In this document: positions 45,656 to 54,484 of the stretch, in pieces | How the letters are laid out: every line of letters begins with the position of its first letter | Position numbering within the stretch: the stretch's first letter is position 1 | Assembly: GCA_017882545.1 (NCBI GenBank) | Contig: JADGPG010000075.1 | Coordinates: 62,001 to 126,000, forward strand | Direction of reading: 5' to 3' | Source of the DNA: Thermoleophilia bacterium | Lineage (GTDB): Bacteria > Actinomycetota > Thermoleophilia > Miltoncostaeales > Miltoncostaeaceae | Length of the DNA: 64,000 nt | Position numbers and translations under genes: made by a program | Notes under the pieces: model-generated | Seen by the model: only the letters and a program-made list of their open reading frames with translations | What the model was told of the DNA's origin: nothing | Database searches by the model: none

Positions 45656-46753
45656 TCAGCGGGTCGCGATCGCCGCTCGGTAGGCGTCGACCGTCAGCTC
45701 GGCGCAGCGGTCCCAGCTGAATTGGCGCGCCCGCGCGATGCCGCGAGCCCGTAGGTCGGTCGCAATGTCGGGCGCGAGTAGGATGCGTTCAATCCCATCG
45801 GCGATGTCGTCGGGGTCCGTCGCGTCGACAAGGATCCCGGCGTCGCCCACGACCTCTGGGATGCTGCTCCGGTTCGACGCGACCACGGGCGCCCCGCACG
45901 CCATCGCCTCGACTGGTGGCAGTCCGAACCCTTCGTTCAGTGACGGGAACACCAGACATGCGGTGGCCGAGTAGAGCGCGACGAGGTCGTCGTCGGTCAC
46001 AAATCCCGGTCTGATGACGCTGCTGCCGAGACGTTCCATCTCGGCGTCCAGCTCGCCGTCGGTCACCCGGTCCATGCCGACCAGCACGAGCACGCATTCG
46101 GGCGCCCGCCGCCGCACGAGCCCGAATGCGCGCAGCAGCGTGCCGAGATTCTTGCGTGGCTCCGGGGTGCCCACCCACAACACGAACGGCACCGGCGGAA
46201 TGCCGAAGCGATGGGCGAGCTGCATGGGTTCGGATTCGATGTGTTGGAAGCGACGGTCGACGCCGAGCGGCACCGCGGTGATCCGATCCGCGTGGATTCC
46301 CACGAGGTGGACCAGCTCGGCCTTCGTGAACTCGGACGCGACGACGATCCGGTCTGCGCGTTTTGCGGCCCGGGACACCAGGAGCCGCTGCTGCGCCGCG
46401 CCGGCGCGCGAGAAGAGCTCCGGCGACCGCCAGGCCAGCACGTCATGCACCGTGACGACCAGCGGCAGCGCGGTGTGGACCGGGATCATCTGCCCGGGGC
46501 AGTGCAGCACGTCGACATCGCGGCGGGTTGCGGTCCGGTCCAGCATCGCGGGGTAGTAGGTGAGACGCCGGCCTGCACGCCTGGTCACCCTCTCCATCCG
46601 AGACGTCCGGGCGTCGTGGTCGGTAAGTCGCTCGACCTGGACGCCGGGGGAGCGTCCGAGTGCGGCCGACAGATCGCGCGTGTATCTGCTGATGCCCGCC
46701 GACTGCGACTCGGACGGCGTCACGTCGAACCCGACGCGAAGCAGGCGGTTCAT
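45656..46753 (-). CDS. GT4-family glycosyltransferase (canonical)
   Basis: 365 residues. [25 protein letters not shown] at the N-terminus, [28 protein letters not shown], and the donor-binding half with [18 protein letters not shown]. The EX7E is intact as [15 protein letters not shown]. It transfers a sugar from a nucleotide-sugar, probably for surface glycans or glycolipids. It converges on the other two glycosyltransferase genes (15-bp gap), forming a three-gene GT4 cluster. Confidence 0.88.
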   Translation of the reverse strand: MNRLLRVGFDVTPSESQSAGISRYTRDLSAALGRSPGVQVERLTDHDARTSRMERVTRRAGRRLTYYPAMLDRTATRRDVDVLHCPGQMIPVHTALPLVVTVHDVLAWRSPELFSRAGAAQQRLLVSRAAKRADRIVVASEFTKAELVHLVGIHADRITAVPLGVDRRFQHIESEPMQLAHRFGIPPVPFVLWVGTPEPRKNLGTLLRAFGLVRRRAPECVLVLVGMDRVTDGELDAEMERLGSSVIRPGFVTDDDLVALYSATACLVFPSLNEGFGLPPVEAMACGAPVVASNRSSIPEVVGDAGILVDATDPDDIADGIERILLAPDIATDLRARGIARARQFSWDRCAELTVDAYRAAIATR

Positions 46754-46983
46754 GATCGTCGGGCGCGCGCTGTCGGCGTCGCGGCGGGGCCGGGCGCGGA
46801 TGGCAGCGGATCATGAATGCGCACGATGCGGACGGGATGACCTCGAGTCGGGGCGGCACCCTGTGTCGCCTGACTGGATCAGCGACACCTGTCAGAGACT
46901 ATCGGCCGGGACCGGCGGACGCGGCCCCGGGACGGTCCCGTGCGGAGCGATCGGCTGCGGACGGCACGGAAGCGAGCTTCGGT

Positions 46984-46989
46984 TAGGAT
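46984..46989 (+). promoter_or_regulatory. Candidate -10 box (TAGGAT) upstream of the malic-enzyme gene
   Basis: TAGGAT lies 39 nt before the ATG at 47029, a normal leader length, with AGGT just before the start codon as a weak ribosome site. No clear -35. Confidence 0.4.
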
Positions 46990-47028
46990 TCCCGCTGTTC
47001 AGACCGCCCTACCGACTCCGAGGTCCAC

Positions 47029-48315
47029 ATGCCGGACGTCAACTCCAGCCTCATGCTCCGCGTCAATGTCCCCGCGACGACGGGAACGTTCGGCAAGGTC
47101 GTCGCCGCGATCGGCGAGGCCGGAGGACGAGTAGGGGCGGCGGACATCGTGCGGTCCAGCTCAACCGACGTCACCCGCGACTATCACGTCTATGTCCGGG
47201 ACACGGCGCACGGCGAGGCTGTCGCCGCCGCCGTGTCGGCGCTTGCCGGCGTCACGGTCGAGTCGGCAACCTCGAATGTTCTCACGGCGCACGAGGGTGG
47301 TGCGATCGGCATGAAGACCCGCGCACCGATCGCGACGCGTGACGACCTGTCGATGGCGTACACCCCCGGTGTCGCCCGGGTCTGCATGGCGATCCACCAC
47401 GATTTCGAGCAGGCGTGGGACTACACGATCAAGGCCAACAGCGTCATGGTCGTCTCCGACGGCAGCGACGTCCTCGGCCTCGGCGACATCGGCGCCGAGG
47501 CGTCCTTGCCGGCCTGCGAGGCCAAGAGCCTGTTCCTGCGGAATCTCGCCGGCATCGACGCGTTCCCGCTGCCCGTCGACGCGCGGGATCCCGAGGTCAT
47601 CGTCGAGACGGTCGCGCTGTGCAGTTCGGTATTCGCCGGGGTGCACCTTTCGGACATCGCGGCCCCGCGCTGCTTCGAGATCCGCGATGCCCTCGACGCC
47701 CGCCTGGACGTGCCGGTCTTTCACGACGACCGCCAAGGAACCGCCGTGGCGGTATTGGCGGGATTGATCAATGCGCTGTCGGTGGTCGGCAAATCGATCG
47801 GCGACGTGACCGTCGCGGTCATGGGCCAGGACACGCCCGCCGGCGCCGGCACCGTGGAGTTGCTGACGACGGCCGGCGTGGGAGTCATCTCCGATACCCC
47901 GGACGGAGCCGACGCGCTCGTGCGGTTCGACGGTCCGGTGACGTCGGCGTGCCTGGATGCGCTTGGGGCGCACCCGATCGTGTTCAACCTCAACGGGACG
48001 AGCATCGAGGCGCTCGACCGGGCCGCGGTCTACGCGAGCTCGTTCCCCAGTGCCCCGAACCAGATGAACTCGACGATCGCCTTCCCGGGAATTTGGAAGG
48101 GCGCCTTGGCGGTCCGGGCCACCACCATCAACGACGAGATGCTGCTCGCTGCCGCCGACGCGATCGCTGCGCTGTGCCGCGACGACGATGGCAACGTGTC
48201 GGCGGACCTCGTTGTGCCGTCGCTGATCAGCGAGAACGTCGTGCGTGATGTCGCCGAGGCGGTGCGGCGCGCCGCCGAGGCGACGGGCGTCGCCCGAGTC
48301 GGCACAACCGTGTAG
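47029..48315 (+). CDS. ACT-domain malic enzyme homologue with divergent cofactor domain
   Basis: 428 residues, shorter than typical bacterial malic enzymes. An ACT-like domain (VNVPATTGTFGKVVAAIGEAGGRVG) occupies 10-85. The catalytic half is clear: MAYTPGVARVC with Y111, VVSDGSDVLGLGDIGAEASLPACEAKS with K166, and PVFHDDRQGTAVAVLAG. The metal-binding Glu-Asp pair reads S208-D209 (HLSDIAAPRCFEI), so one ligand is changed. The NAD(P)-binding loop GAGAAG is GQDTPAG and the second half is shortened. It may be an altered decarboxylase or a sensor rather than a standard malate-oxidising enzyme. Confidence 0.8.
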   Translation: MPDVNSSLMLRVNVPATTGTFGKVVAAIGEAGGRVGAADIVRSSSTDVTRDYHVYVRDTAHGEAVAAAVSALAGVTVESATSNVLTAHEGGAIGMKTRAPIATRDDLSMAYTPGVARVCMAIHHDFEQAWDYTIKANSVMVVSDGSDVLGLGDIGAEASLPACEAKSLFLRNLAGIDAFPLPVDARDPEVIVETVALCSSVFAGVHLSDIAAPRCFEIRDALDARLDVPVFHDDRQGTAVAVLAGLINALSVVGKSIGDVTVAVMGQDTPAGAGTVELLTTAGVGVISDTPDGADALVRFDGPVTSACLDALGAHPIVFNLNGTSIEALDRAAVYASSFPSAPNQMNSTIAFPGIWKGALAVRATTINDEMLLAAADAIAALCRDDDGNVSADLVVPSLISENVVRDVAEAVRRAAEATGVARVGTTV

Positions 48316-48356
48316 CCCGTTGCCCTGTGCGTCACGGGTTCCGACCCACGATGTCC

Positions 48357-49139
48357 TCAGGCGCGGAGCGCCTGCGCCATCCTGATCAGCGGTATCGGAA
48401 ACAGCACGACCGCCATCGCCATGAGCACCAGGATGTGCACCCACGTCATCCCATTGGCGGTGCCGAGCGTCAGCGCACGGAGCACCACGACGAGATTCGA
48501 CAGCGGCAGACACCAGGCGATCGCCTGCGCCCATTCGGGGAGCTTGTCGAACGGGAAGAACACGCCACCGAACAGGAACATCGGGGTGAGCACCGCCGTG
48601 AAGAAGATGTTGAAGCTCTCGATGTTCGTGACGAACGCCGTGTAGAGCATGCCGAGCACGGCGAAGACCAGCGCTCCAAGGAGCATCACCGGGAGACAGA
48701 GGATGGCCAGCGGAGAACTCACCAGTCCGAACACGGCCATCACCGCGAGGAAGATCGTTCCGTAGGCGACCGCGCGCGTGGTGGCCCACAGGTACTCGCC
48801 GACGACGACATCCTGCACCGACAGTGGCGTCGTGACCGCCGCCTCGTAGACCCGCCGGATGTGGATGCGCACAAAGGCGTTGTAGGTGGTCTCGAGGATC
48901 GCGCCGAACATCACCGTCGCGCCGGCGACCCCGGGGGCGATAAAGCGGACGTAGTCGACGCCGTTGATCGTGGTCACATACGCGCCCAGGCCGAGGCCCA
49001 TGACCGCGAGATAGGCGATTGCCTCGAGGAACCGCGGGATCAGCGTGACGACGAGCGTCTTGCGTCCGACGGTCAGATTGCGCCACCAGAAGCGCCCGGC
49101 GGCGCGTGGCGAGAACTCCGCGGCTGCCAGCACCGACAT
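48357..49139 (-). CDS. ABC-2-type transporter permease (orphan)
   Basis: 260 residues from the ATG at 49139. NodJ/DrrB-type ABC-2 permease with six predicted membrane segments; FNIFFTAVLTPMFLFGGVFFPFDKLPEWAQ is the characteristic family segment (here PMFLFGGVFFPFDKLPEW). It would form a channel for a polysaccharide, lipid or drug exporter. No ATPase gene is in the neighbourhood, so its partner lies elsewhere. It starts 2 bp after the stop of the TPR gene, which is likely in the same operon. Confidence 0.88.
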   Translation of the reverse strand: MSVLAAAEFSPRAAGRFWWRNLTVGRKTLVVTLIPRFLEAIAYLAVMGLGLGAYVTTINGVDYVRFIAPGVAGATVMFGAILETTYNAFVRIHIRRVYEAAVTTPLSVQDVVVGEYLWATTRAVAYGTIFLAVMAVFGLVSSPLAILCLPVMLLGALVFAVLGMLYTAFVTNIESFNIFFTAVLTPMFLFGGVFFPFDKLPEWAQAIAWCLPLSNLVVVLRALTLGTANGMTWVHILVLMAMAVVLFPIPLIRMAQALRA

Positions 49140-49141
49140 CC

Positions 49142-49447
49142 CTAGAGCGCCTCGAGTGCGGCGCGCAACTCGTCCGCCATTCCGCCGTGGCCGTGCGCAA
49201 GGGCCTGGTCGATGCCGGCGAGGTAGGCATCGGCGGCGCCGTCGCGGTCTCCGAGCGCGGCCAGCGACTCCGCCAGCCGGCCCCACGCATTGCCTTCGTC
49301 GTCCTGAAGACCGAGGTAGGCCCGATACTGGACCACCGCCTCCGCGAACCGGCCCGCACGCTGCAGCTCGACGGCATAACCGAACCTCGCGCGGGCGACC
49401 TCGGGCGCCTCGGCGACGGCCCGGGCGAAGTAGTCGATGCGGTCCAT
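49142..49447 (-). CDS. Small TPR-repeat protein
   Basis: 101 residues. Two to three tetratricopeptide-like repeats are visible: DYFARAVAEAPEVARARFGYAVELQRAGRFAEAV (first), then NAWGRLAESLAALGDRDGAADAYLAGID, with the usual Ala/Gly/Tyr spacing. TPRs mediate protein contact. ATG at 49447. It is coupled to the orphan ABC-2 permease and may dock its missing ATPase or another partner; that is inference only. Confidence 0.75.
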   Translation of the reverse strand: MDRIDYFARAVAEAPEVARARFGYAVELQRAGRFAEAVVQYRAYLGLQDDEGNAWGRLAESLAALGDRDGAADAYLAGIDQALAHGHGGMADELRAALEAL

Positions 49448-49771
49448 GGGAAGAACCTACCGATGACGACCGGCGGGACGCCTCCGGGTCTGGCGGGCCG
49501 TCCGACGGGACAATCTTGGGCCGGCAATCGGCGTATGGTGGGTCAGTCGTCAGCGCGGCGCGGCGGCGCCCATGCCATAGAGTGGCAGCAGATCGTCGTG
49601 CTCCCCCGTCTGTGTCGGGCTAATCCCGCTCGGAGCGGGGAAGTTTGCACCAAATGACACAACCAGAATGCGCCGTTCGTTACAAAGGTGCACAAAGGTC
49701 ACGCCGTTGGTAGCGTGCTGTTGACGGAGGGCGGTTCCGACGGACGTTTCGGCGTGTAAGCAGAGGTCGAC
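49448..49771. other. Divergent intergenic region upstream of the nuo operon
   Basis: 324 bp. It holds a tandem ACAAAGGT repeat (listed separately), a small CCCGCT-CGG-AGCGGG hairpin at 49625-49639, and TTGACG at 49722-49727 as a possible -35 without a good -10. The nuoA ribosome site AGAGG lies just before the GTG at 49772. No gene is seen. Confidence 0.5.
49682..49699. promoter_or_regulatory. ACAAAGGT tandem direct repeat upstream of nuoA
   Basis: ACAAAGGT at 49682-49689 and 49692-49699, period 10 bp, about 75-90 bp before the nuoA start. Same-face spacing suits a regulator that binds as a direct-repeat dimer. Confidence 0.45.
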
Positions 49772-50128
49772 GTGAGGCTCTGGGACTACTTACCGATATT
49801 GATCTTCATGATCGTCGGCCTCATCGTCGGCGGTGCCATTCTCGGGCTCTCCAAGATCGTCCGGCCGAAGCACAATCCGGTCAAGGACCTTCCGTACGAG
49901 AGCGGCATCCTTGCCACGACACCGGTCCGCCAGCGCTTCTCGATCAGCTTCTACCTCACGGCGATGCTGTTCATCGTCTTCGACATCGAGTTGGCGTTTG
50001 TCTACCCGATCGCCGTGACCCTGCGTGATCGCGGTATCACTGCGCTGATCGTGATGCTGTCGTTTGTCGTCACCGTCGTCGTCGCGCTGATCTACATCTG
50101 GCGAAAGGGGGCCCTGGAGTGGCGCTGA
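49772..50128 (+). CDS. nuoA: NADH-quinone oxidoreductase subunit A
   Basis: 118 residues, three membrane segments, GTG start with AGAGG upstream. [41 protein letters not shown] is the conserved central region (here YESGI and FDIELAF). It lies at the membrane/hydrophilic-arm junction of complex I. First gene of a complete nuoA-N operon; its 3' end overlaps nuoB by 10 bp. Confidence 0.95.
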   Translation: MRLWDYLPILIFMIVGLIVGGAILGLSKIVRPKHNPVKDLPYESGILATTPVRQRFSISFYLTAMLFIVFDIELAFVYPIAVTLRDRGITALIVMLSFVVTVVVALIYIWRKGALEWR

Positions 50129-50772
50129 TTCCGCCTCCGGGTGCACCGACCGAGCGGGCACCGCGCACCGACGCGTCGATCGATCGCGACCTGCGCGACC
50201 TCGCCGAGACGGCCGAGGAAGATGCGTTCGTCTCGCGGCTGCTGACGACCAAGCTCGATCGCGCCCTCAGCTGGGCCAGGTCCTCGTCGATCTGGCCGGC
50301 GACGTTCGGGCTTGCCTGCTGCGCGATCGAGATGATGCATACGGCCACGCCCCGGTATGACATCGCCCGCTTCGGGGCAGAGGTGTTTCGCGCATCGCCC
50401 CGACAGTCGGATCTGCTGATCGTCTCTGGCCGGGTCTCGCAGAAGATGGCGCCCGTGCTGCGCCGCATCTACGACCAGATGATGGAACCCAAGTGGGTGA
50501 TCTCGATGGGCGCGTGCGCCACGTCGGGCGGGGTGTTCAACAACTACGCCATCGTTCAGGGCGTGGACAAGGTCGTCCCCGTCGACGTGTACGTGCCCGG
50601 CTGCCCCCCACGTCCCGAAAGCCTCATCGAGGGCATTCTGATCCTGCAGCGGGTCATTGGCGCCAAGGGGCAGCCGAGTTCGCTCGACCTCATGCACGAA
50701 CAGGGTCTGCCAGTCCCCGAGGACGCTGCCCGGATCGCCACAGAGCGCCGGGCCTGGGCGGCCGCCCGTTGA
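50119..50772 (+). CDS. nuoB: NADH-quinone oxidoreductase subunit B
   Basis: 217 residues; GTG start overlapping nuoA. It carries the terminal N2 [4Fe-4S] cluster next to the quinone site: [18 protein letters not shown] and VPGCPPRPE provide the cysteines. About 45 residues precede the core ([20 protein letters not shown]), a longer N-terminus than usual. The stop overlaps the TTG start of nuoC. Confidence 0.95.
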   Translation: MALIPPPGAPTERAPRTDASIDRDLRDLAETAEEDAFVSRLLTTKLDRALSWARSSSIWPATFGLACCAIEMMHTATPRYDIARFGAEVFRASPRQSDLLIVSGRVSQKMAPVLRRIYDQMMEPKWVISMGACATSGGVFNNYAIVQGVDKVVPVDVYVPGCPPRPESLIEGILILQRVIGAKGQPSSLDLMHEQGLPVPEDAARIATERRAWAAAR

Positions 50773-51254
50773 GCGAGTACCGCAATCTGATCGAAGCCGC
50801 GTGCCCCGGTGCCGTCGTCGAGGAGTTCGAGGGCCCCGGCGACGAGGTGACCATCGAGATCGCAGCTGAACGTATCCGCGAGGTGTGCCGGTTCCTCAAG
50901 GCGGAGCCGGCCGCGTTCCGCCAATTGTCGGACGTGACCTGCGTCGACGTGCTGGACGGCAACGGGCGCGGCGGGCGGTTCCGGCTCGCGTACCAATTGT
51001 TCTCGATGGACAGCGGGGATCGTCTGCGCCTGCGCGTCTGGGCCGACGCCGACCAGCCCGAGGTGGATTCGGTCACCCAGGTCTGGGGCACCGCAAACTG
51101 GCATGAGCGCGAGGTCTACGACATGTTCGGCGTCCGGTTTGCCGACCACCCGGACCTGTCCCGGATTCTGATGCCGTTCGACTGGGAAGGACACCCCCTC
51201 CGACGCGACTACCCGATCGGCGGCGAAGAGGTCAAGTTCAGCGATGCGGTGTAG
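50769..51254 (+). CDS. nuoC: NADH-quinone oxidoreductase subunit C
   Basis: 161 residues from a TTG at 50769 that overlaps the nuoB stop (TTGA); no ATG or GTG fits the homologous N-terminus. The 30-kDa subunit motif is [38 protein letters not shown], recognised by [13 protein letters not shown] and GHPLRRDYP. Peripheral-arm subunit, not fused to NuoD here. Confidence 0.93.
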   Translation: MSEYRNLIEAACPGAVVEEFEGPGDEVTIEIAAERIREVCRFLKAEPAAFRQLSDVTCVDVLDGNGRGGRFRLAYQLFSMDSGDRLRLRVWADADQPEVDSVTQVWGTANWHEREVYDMFGVRFADHPDLSRILMPFDWEGHPLRRDYPIGGEEVKFSDAV

Positions 51255-51269
51255 GGCGGCGGGGAACCG

Positions 51270-52622
51270 ATGAGCTCCGAACAGGCCGACGTGTTCGCCC
51301 TCGAGGCGCGTGAAGCGCGGGAGGCCGCGCGCCGGGAAGGCCGTGAGCTGGCCGAGACCGAGCGGATCGTGGCGCAGGTCGAGGCGTCGACGCCGCAGGA
51401 GGCGATCGCGCGGACCCGGGCGAACGAGGAACTGTCGTCGGAGATGGCGCCGGGATCCAGGGCACCGATGATCATCAACCTCGGACCCCAGCACCCGTCG
51501 ACCCACGGGGTCCTGCGCCTGATCACCGAACTCGACGGCGAGACCGTACGGGACATCCACCCGGTCATCGGATACCTCCACACCGGCATCGAAAAGCAGT
51601 GCGAGAACAAGACCTACTGGCAGGGCATCACGCTCGTGACGCGGATGGACTACCTGTCGCCGTTCTTCAACATCCACGCCTACACGCAGAGCGTTGAGAA
51701 ACTGCTCGACCTCGAGGTGCCCGCCCGAGCGCAGTGGCTGCGGGTGATGATCTCGGAGCTCAACCGGATCACCAGCCACCTCGTCTGGCTTGGGACGAGC
51801 GGGCTGGAACTCGGGGCGATCAGCATCTTCTTCTACGCGTATCGGGAGCGCGACCGGGCCCTCGACCTGTTCGAGATGATCTCGGGCGAGCGGATGAACA
51901 ACCGCTTCTTCCAGGTCGGTGGCTGCGCGGACGACATGCCGCCCGGGTTCGAGACGCTGCTGCGCGAGTTCGTCACCGAGATGCCGTCACGCATCGACGA
52001 ATACGAGGGGCTGCTGTCGCAGAATCCCATCTGGCTCGAGCGCACCCGCGGGGTCGGGTCGCTCCCCGCCGATCAGCTGATCGACCTCGGCATCACCGGT
52101 CCGGCGCTGCGCGCGGCCGGCGTAGATCTCGACTTACGCAAGGCGCGCCCGTACTCGGGCTATGAGCACTTCGACTTCAGCGTTCCGGTGGGCACCAACG
52201 GAGACGCCTATGACCGCTATCTCATCCGACTCCGCGAGATGCGCGAATCGGTCAGGATCATCGAGCAGTGCCTCGACGGGATGCCGGAGGGGCCGCACAT
52301 CTCCGACAACCGCAAGGTGGTCCTGCCGCCCCGGGGCGAGCTCGCGGGCTCGATGGAGGCGTTGATCCACCACTTCAAGCTCGTGACCGAGGGCTTCTCC
52401 GTGCCGGCGGGCGAGGCCTATTGCGCGGTCGAGAGCCCGCGCGGGGAGATGGGGTGCTATGTGGTGGCCGACGGCGGCCCAAAGCCGGTACGCGTCCATA
52501 TGCGCGACCCGAGCTTCGTGAACCTTCAGGGCCTGCGGCCGATGGCCAAGAACGCCTACCTTGCCGACCTCATCGTGATGATCGGGTCGATGGACAACGT
52601 GATGGGCGGAGTCGACCGATGA
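51270..52622 (+). CDS. nuoD: NADH-quinone oxidoreductase subunit D
   Basis: 450 residues. 49-kDa subunit lining the quinone site: NLGPQHPSTHGVLR, GYLHTGIEKQ, RITSHLVWLGT and the closing DLIVMIGSMDNVMGGVDR. The first 65 residues (FALEAREAREAARREGRELAE) form a charged, probably helical extension absent from most NuoD; an internal ATG at 51444 would remove it, but the upstream ATG has a purine-rich ribosome site (GGCGGGGAACCG). Confidence 0.95.
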   Translation: MSSEQADVFALEAREAREAARREGRELAETERIVAQVEASTPQEAIARTRANEELSSEMAPGSRAPMIINLGPQHPSTHGVLRLITELDGETVRDIHPVIGYLHTGIEKQCENKTYWQGITLVTRMDYLSPFFNIHAYTQSVEKLLDLEVPARAQWLRVMISELNRITSHLVWLGTSGLELGAISIFFYAYRERDRALDLFEMISGERMNNRFFQVGGCADDMPPGFETLLREFVTEMPSRIDEYEGLLSQNPIWLERTRGVGSLPADQLIDLGITGPALRAAGVDLDLRKARPYSGYEHFDFSVPVGTNGDAYDRYLIRLREMRESVRIIEQCLDGMPEGPHISDNRKVVLPPRGELAGSMEALIHHFKLVTEGFSVPAGEAYCAVESPRGEMGCYVVADGGPKPVRVHMRDPSFVNLQGLRPMAKNAYLADLIVMIGSMDNVMGGVDR

Positions 52623-52665
52623 TGGTCAGTCCCATACCGCGAGCGATGAACGTGGGCCACCGCAG

Positions 52666-53166
52666 ATGACCGCTGACCAGATCCGTGCCCACATCGATCC
52701 GATCCGCCACGAGTTCGCTGAGCCGCGCTCACTCGTGCTGCCGGCGCTCAAGTTCGCACAGACGGAGAAGGGCCACCTCACCCGCGAGGACCTTGAGGCC
52801 GTCTCCGCGGCGACGGGCTTTTCCGCCGCCTTCGTGGAGAGCGTCGCGTCGTTCTATGACCGCCTCTATCTCGAACCGACCGGCACCCGCGTCGTCAGCG
52901 TCTGCGTGACGTTGTCGTGCATGCTCCGGGGGGCCGACGAGGTCTGGGAGCGGCTCTGCGACCGCGAAGGGGTCTCCCATCACGGAGGCACGACTGGGGA
53001 CGGCCGGATCACGATCCAGGAGGCCCAGTGCTTGGGGTACTGCGACCGCGCGCCGTGCATCCAGGTGGACGCTGACGAGACCGTCGGCCCGATGACGCCC
53101 GAGTCGGCCGGCCAACTGGTGGATGATCTGCGCGTCGCGCCCGCACCCGACGAGTTCTGGAGGTAG
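52666..53166 (+). CDS. nuoE: NADH-quinone oxidoreductase subunit E
   Basis: 166 residues. Thioredoxin-fold subunit with the N1a [2Fe-2S] cluster: cysteines in VCVTLSCMLRG and QCLGYCDRAPCIQV. It sits beside NuoF in the NADH-oxidising module. The ATG at 52666 is 43 bp after the nuoD stop. Confidence 0.94.
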   Translation: MTADQIRAHIDPIRHEFAEPRSLVLPALKFAQTEKGHLTREDLEAVSAATGFSAAFVESVASFYDRLYLEPTGTRVVSVCVTLSCMLRGADEVWERLCDREGVSHHGGTTGDGRITIQEAQCLGYCDRAPCIQVDADETVGPMTPESAGQLVDDLRVAPAPDEFWR

Positions 53167-53170
53167 GCGG

Positions 53171-54481
53171 GTGCCGATCCTCAACAGCGTCTACCGCCAC
53201 CGCGAGGCCGGCCACGTCCTCACCGATGTTGCCGCCTACCGCGAGGCCGGCGGATTCGATGCGCTCCACACCGCGCTCGGGGACATGGAACCCGACGACC
53301 TGTTGTACGTCTTCCATCGGTCCGGACTGCGCGGTCGCGGCGGCGCCGGGTTCCCGATGGGGCGGAAGGCCAGCTTCTTGCCCAAGGACGCGAAGCTCGC
53401 CAAGTACGTCGTCTGCAACGCGGACGAGAGCGAGCCGGGGACCTTCAAGGACCGCGAGATCATCCAGATGAACCCGTTCCAGCTCATCGAGGGCATTGTC
53501 CTTGCGGGCTACGCGATCGGGGCGGAGCGCGGCTACATCTATATCCGCGGCGAGTACGAATTCCAGGCCCGGATCCTTCAGGCCGCGATCGCTGCGGCCC
53601 GCGACGCTGGATTCCTGGGCACCGACATCGCGCGATCCGGGTTCACGTTCGACATCACGCTCTACCGCGGCGCGGGTGCCTATATCTGCGGCGAGGAGAC
53701 CGGACTCTTGGAGAGTCTCGAGGGCAAGCGTGGGCAGCCGCGCCTCAAGCCGCCGTTTCCGGCAGTCGCGGGGCTGTACAGCTCGCCGACGTTGATCAAC
53801 AACGTCGAGACGCTGTCGGCGCTGCCGCCGATCGTCACGCGAGGCGCCGACTGGTATGCGGCGCTTGGCCCGGAAAAGAGTCCCGGGTCGAAGATCTTCT
53901 CGGTGTCCGGGCACGTCACGCGGCCGGGCAACTACGAGATCATCCTCGGCCAAACCACGCTGCGTGAGTTGATCTTCGAGCACGCGGGTGGGGTACGCGA
54001 CGGTCGCCGCGTCAAGGCGATCTGGGTCGGCGGCTCCTCGGTACCCGTGCTCGGCGAGCAGCACTTGGACACGCCGCTCGACTACGAATCCCTGAATGCC
54101 GTCGGAACGTTCCTAGGATCCGGCGGATGCATTGTGATGGACGACTCCGGGTGCATCGTCCGGTCGACGCTCCGGCTGGCCAGCTTCTACAAGCACGAGA
54201 GCTGTGGAAAGTGCACGCCGTGCCGCGAGGGCACCACCTGGATGGAGCGAATCCTGCAGCGGATCGTCGACGGCGAGGGCAGAATGGAGGATCTCCAGCT
54301 GCTGGAGTCGATCTTCGGCAGGATCTCGGGCAAGGTCCTGTGCGCCTTGGCCGAAGGCGCCGTCGCGCCGATCTCGAGCGCGATCAAGCTCTTCCGCGAG
54401 GACTTTGTCGCGGCGATCGAGCAGGGCGGTGCGTTGCGGCCCGAGCCGATGTGGCCAGAAGCCCCGGCGGAGGCAAGGTAA
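53171..54481 (+). CDS. nuoF: NADH-quinone oxidoreductase subunit F
   Basis: 436 residues from the GTG at 53171 with AGGTAGG upstream. NADH/FMN-binding GLRGRGGAGFPMGRK near 53-67, ESEPGTFKDREI, RGEYEF and GAGAYICGEETGLLESLEG; the N3 [4Fe-4S] ligands are in HESCGKCTPCREG. This is where NADH is oxidised. 4 bp after nuoE and 3 bp before nuoG. Confidence 0.96.
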   Translation: MPILNSVYRHREAGHVLTDVAAYREAGGFDALHTALGDMEPDDLLYVFHRSGLRGRGGAGFPMGRKASFLPKDAKLAKYVVCNADESEPGTFKDREIIQMNPFQLIEGIVLAGYAIGAERGYIYIRGEYEFQARILQAAIAAARDAGFLGTDIARSGFTFDITLYRGAGAYICGEETGLLESLEGKRGQPRLKPPFPAVAGLYSSPTLINNVETLSALPPIVTRGADWYAALGPEKSPGSKIFSVSGHVTRPGNYEIILGQTTLRELIFEHAGGVRDGRRVKAIWVGGSSVPVLGEQHLDTPLDYESLNAVGTFLGSGGCIVMDDSGCIVRSTLRLASFYKHESCGKCTPCREGTTWMERILQRIVDGEGRMEDLQLLESIFGRISGKVLCALAEGAVAPISSAIKLFREDFVAAIEQGGALRPEPMWPEAPAEAR

Positions 54482-54484
54482 GCG

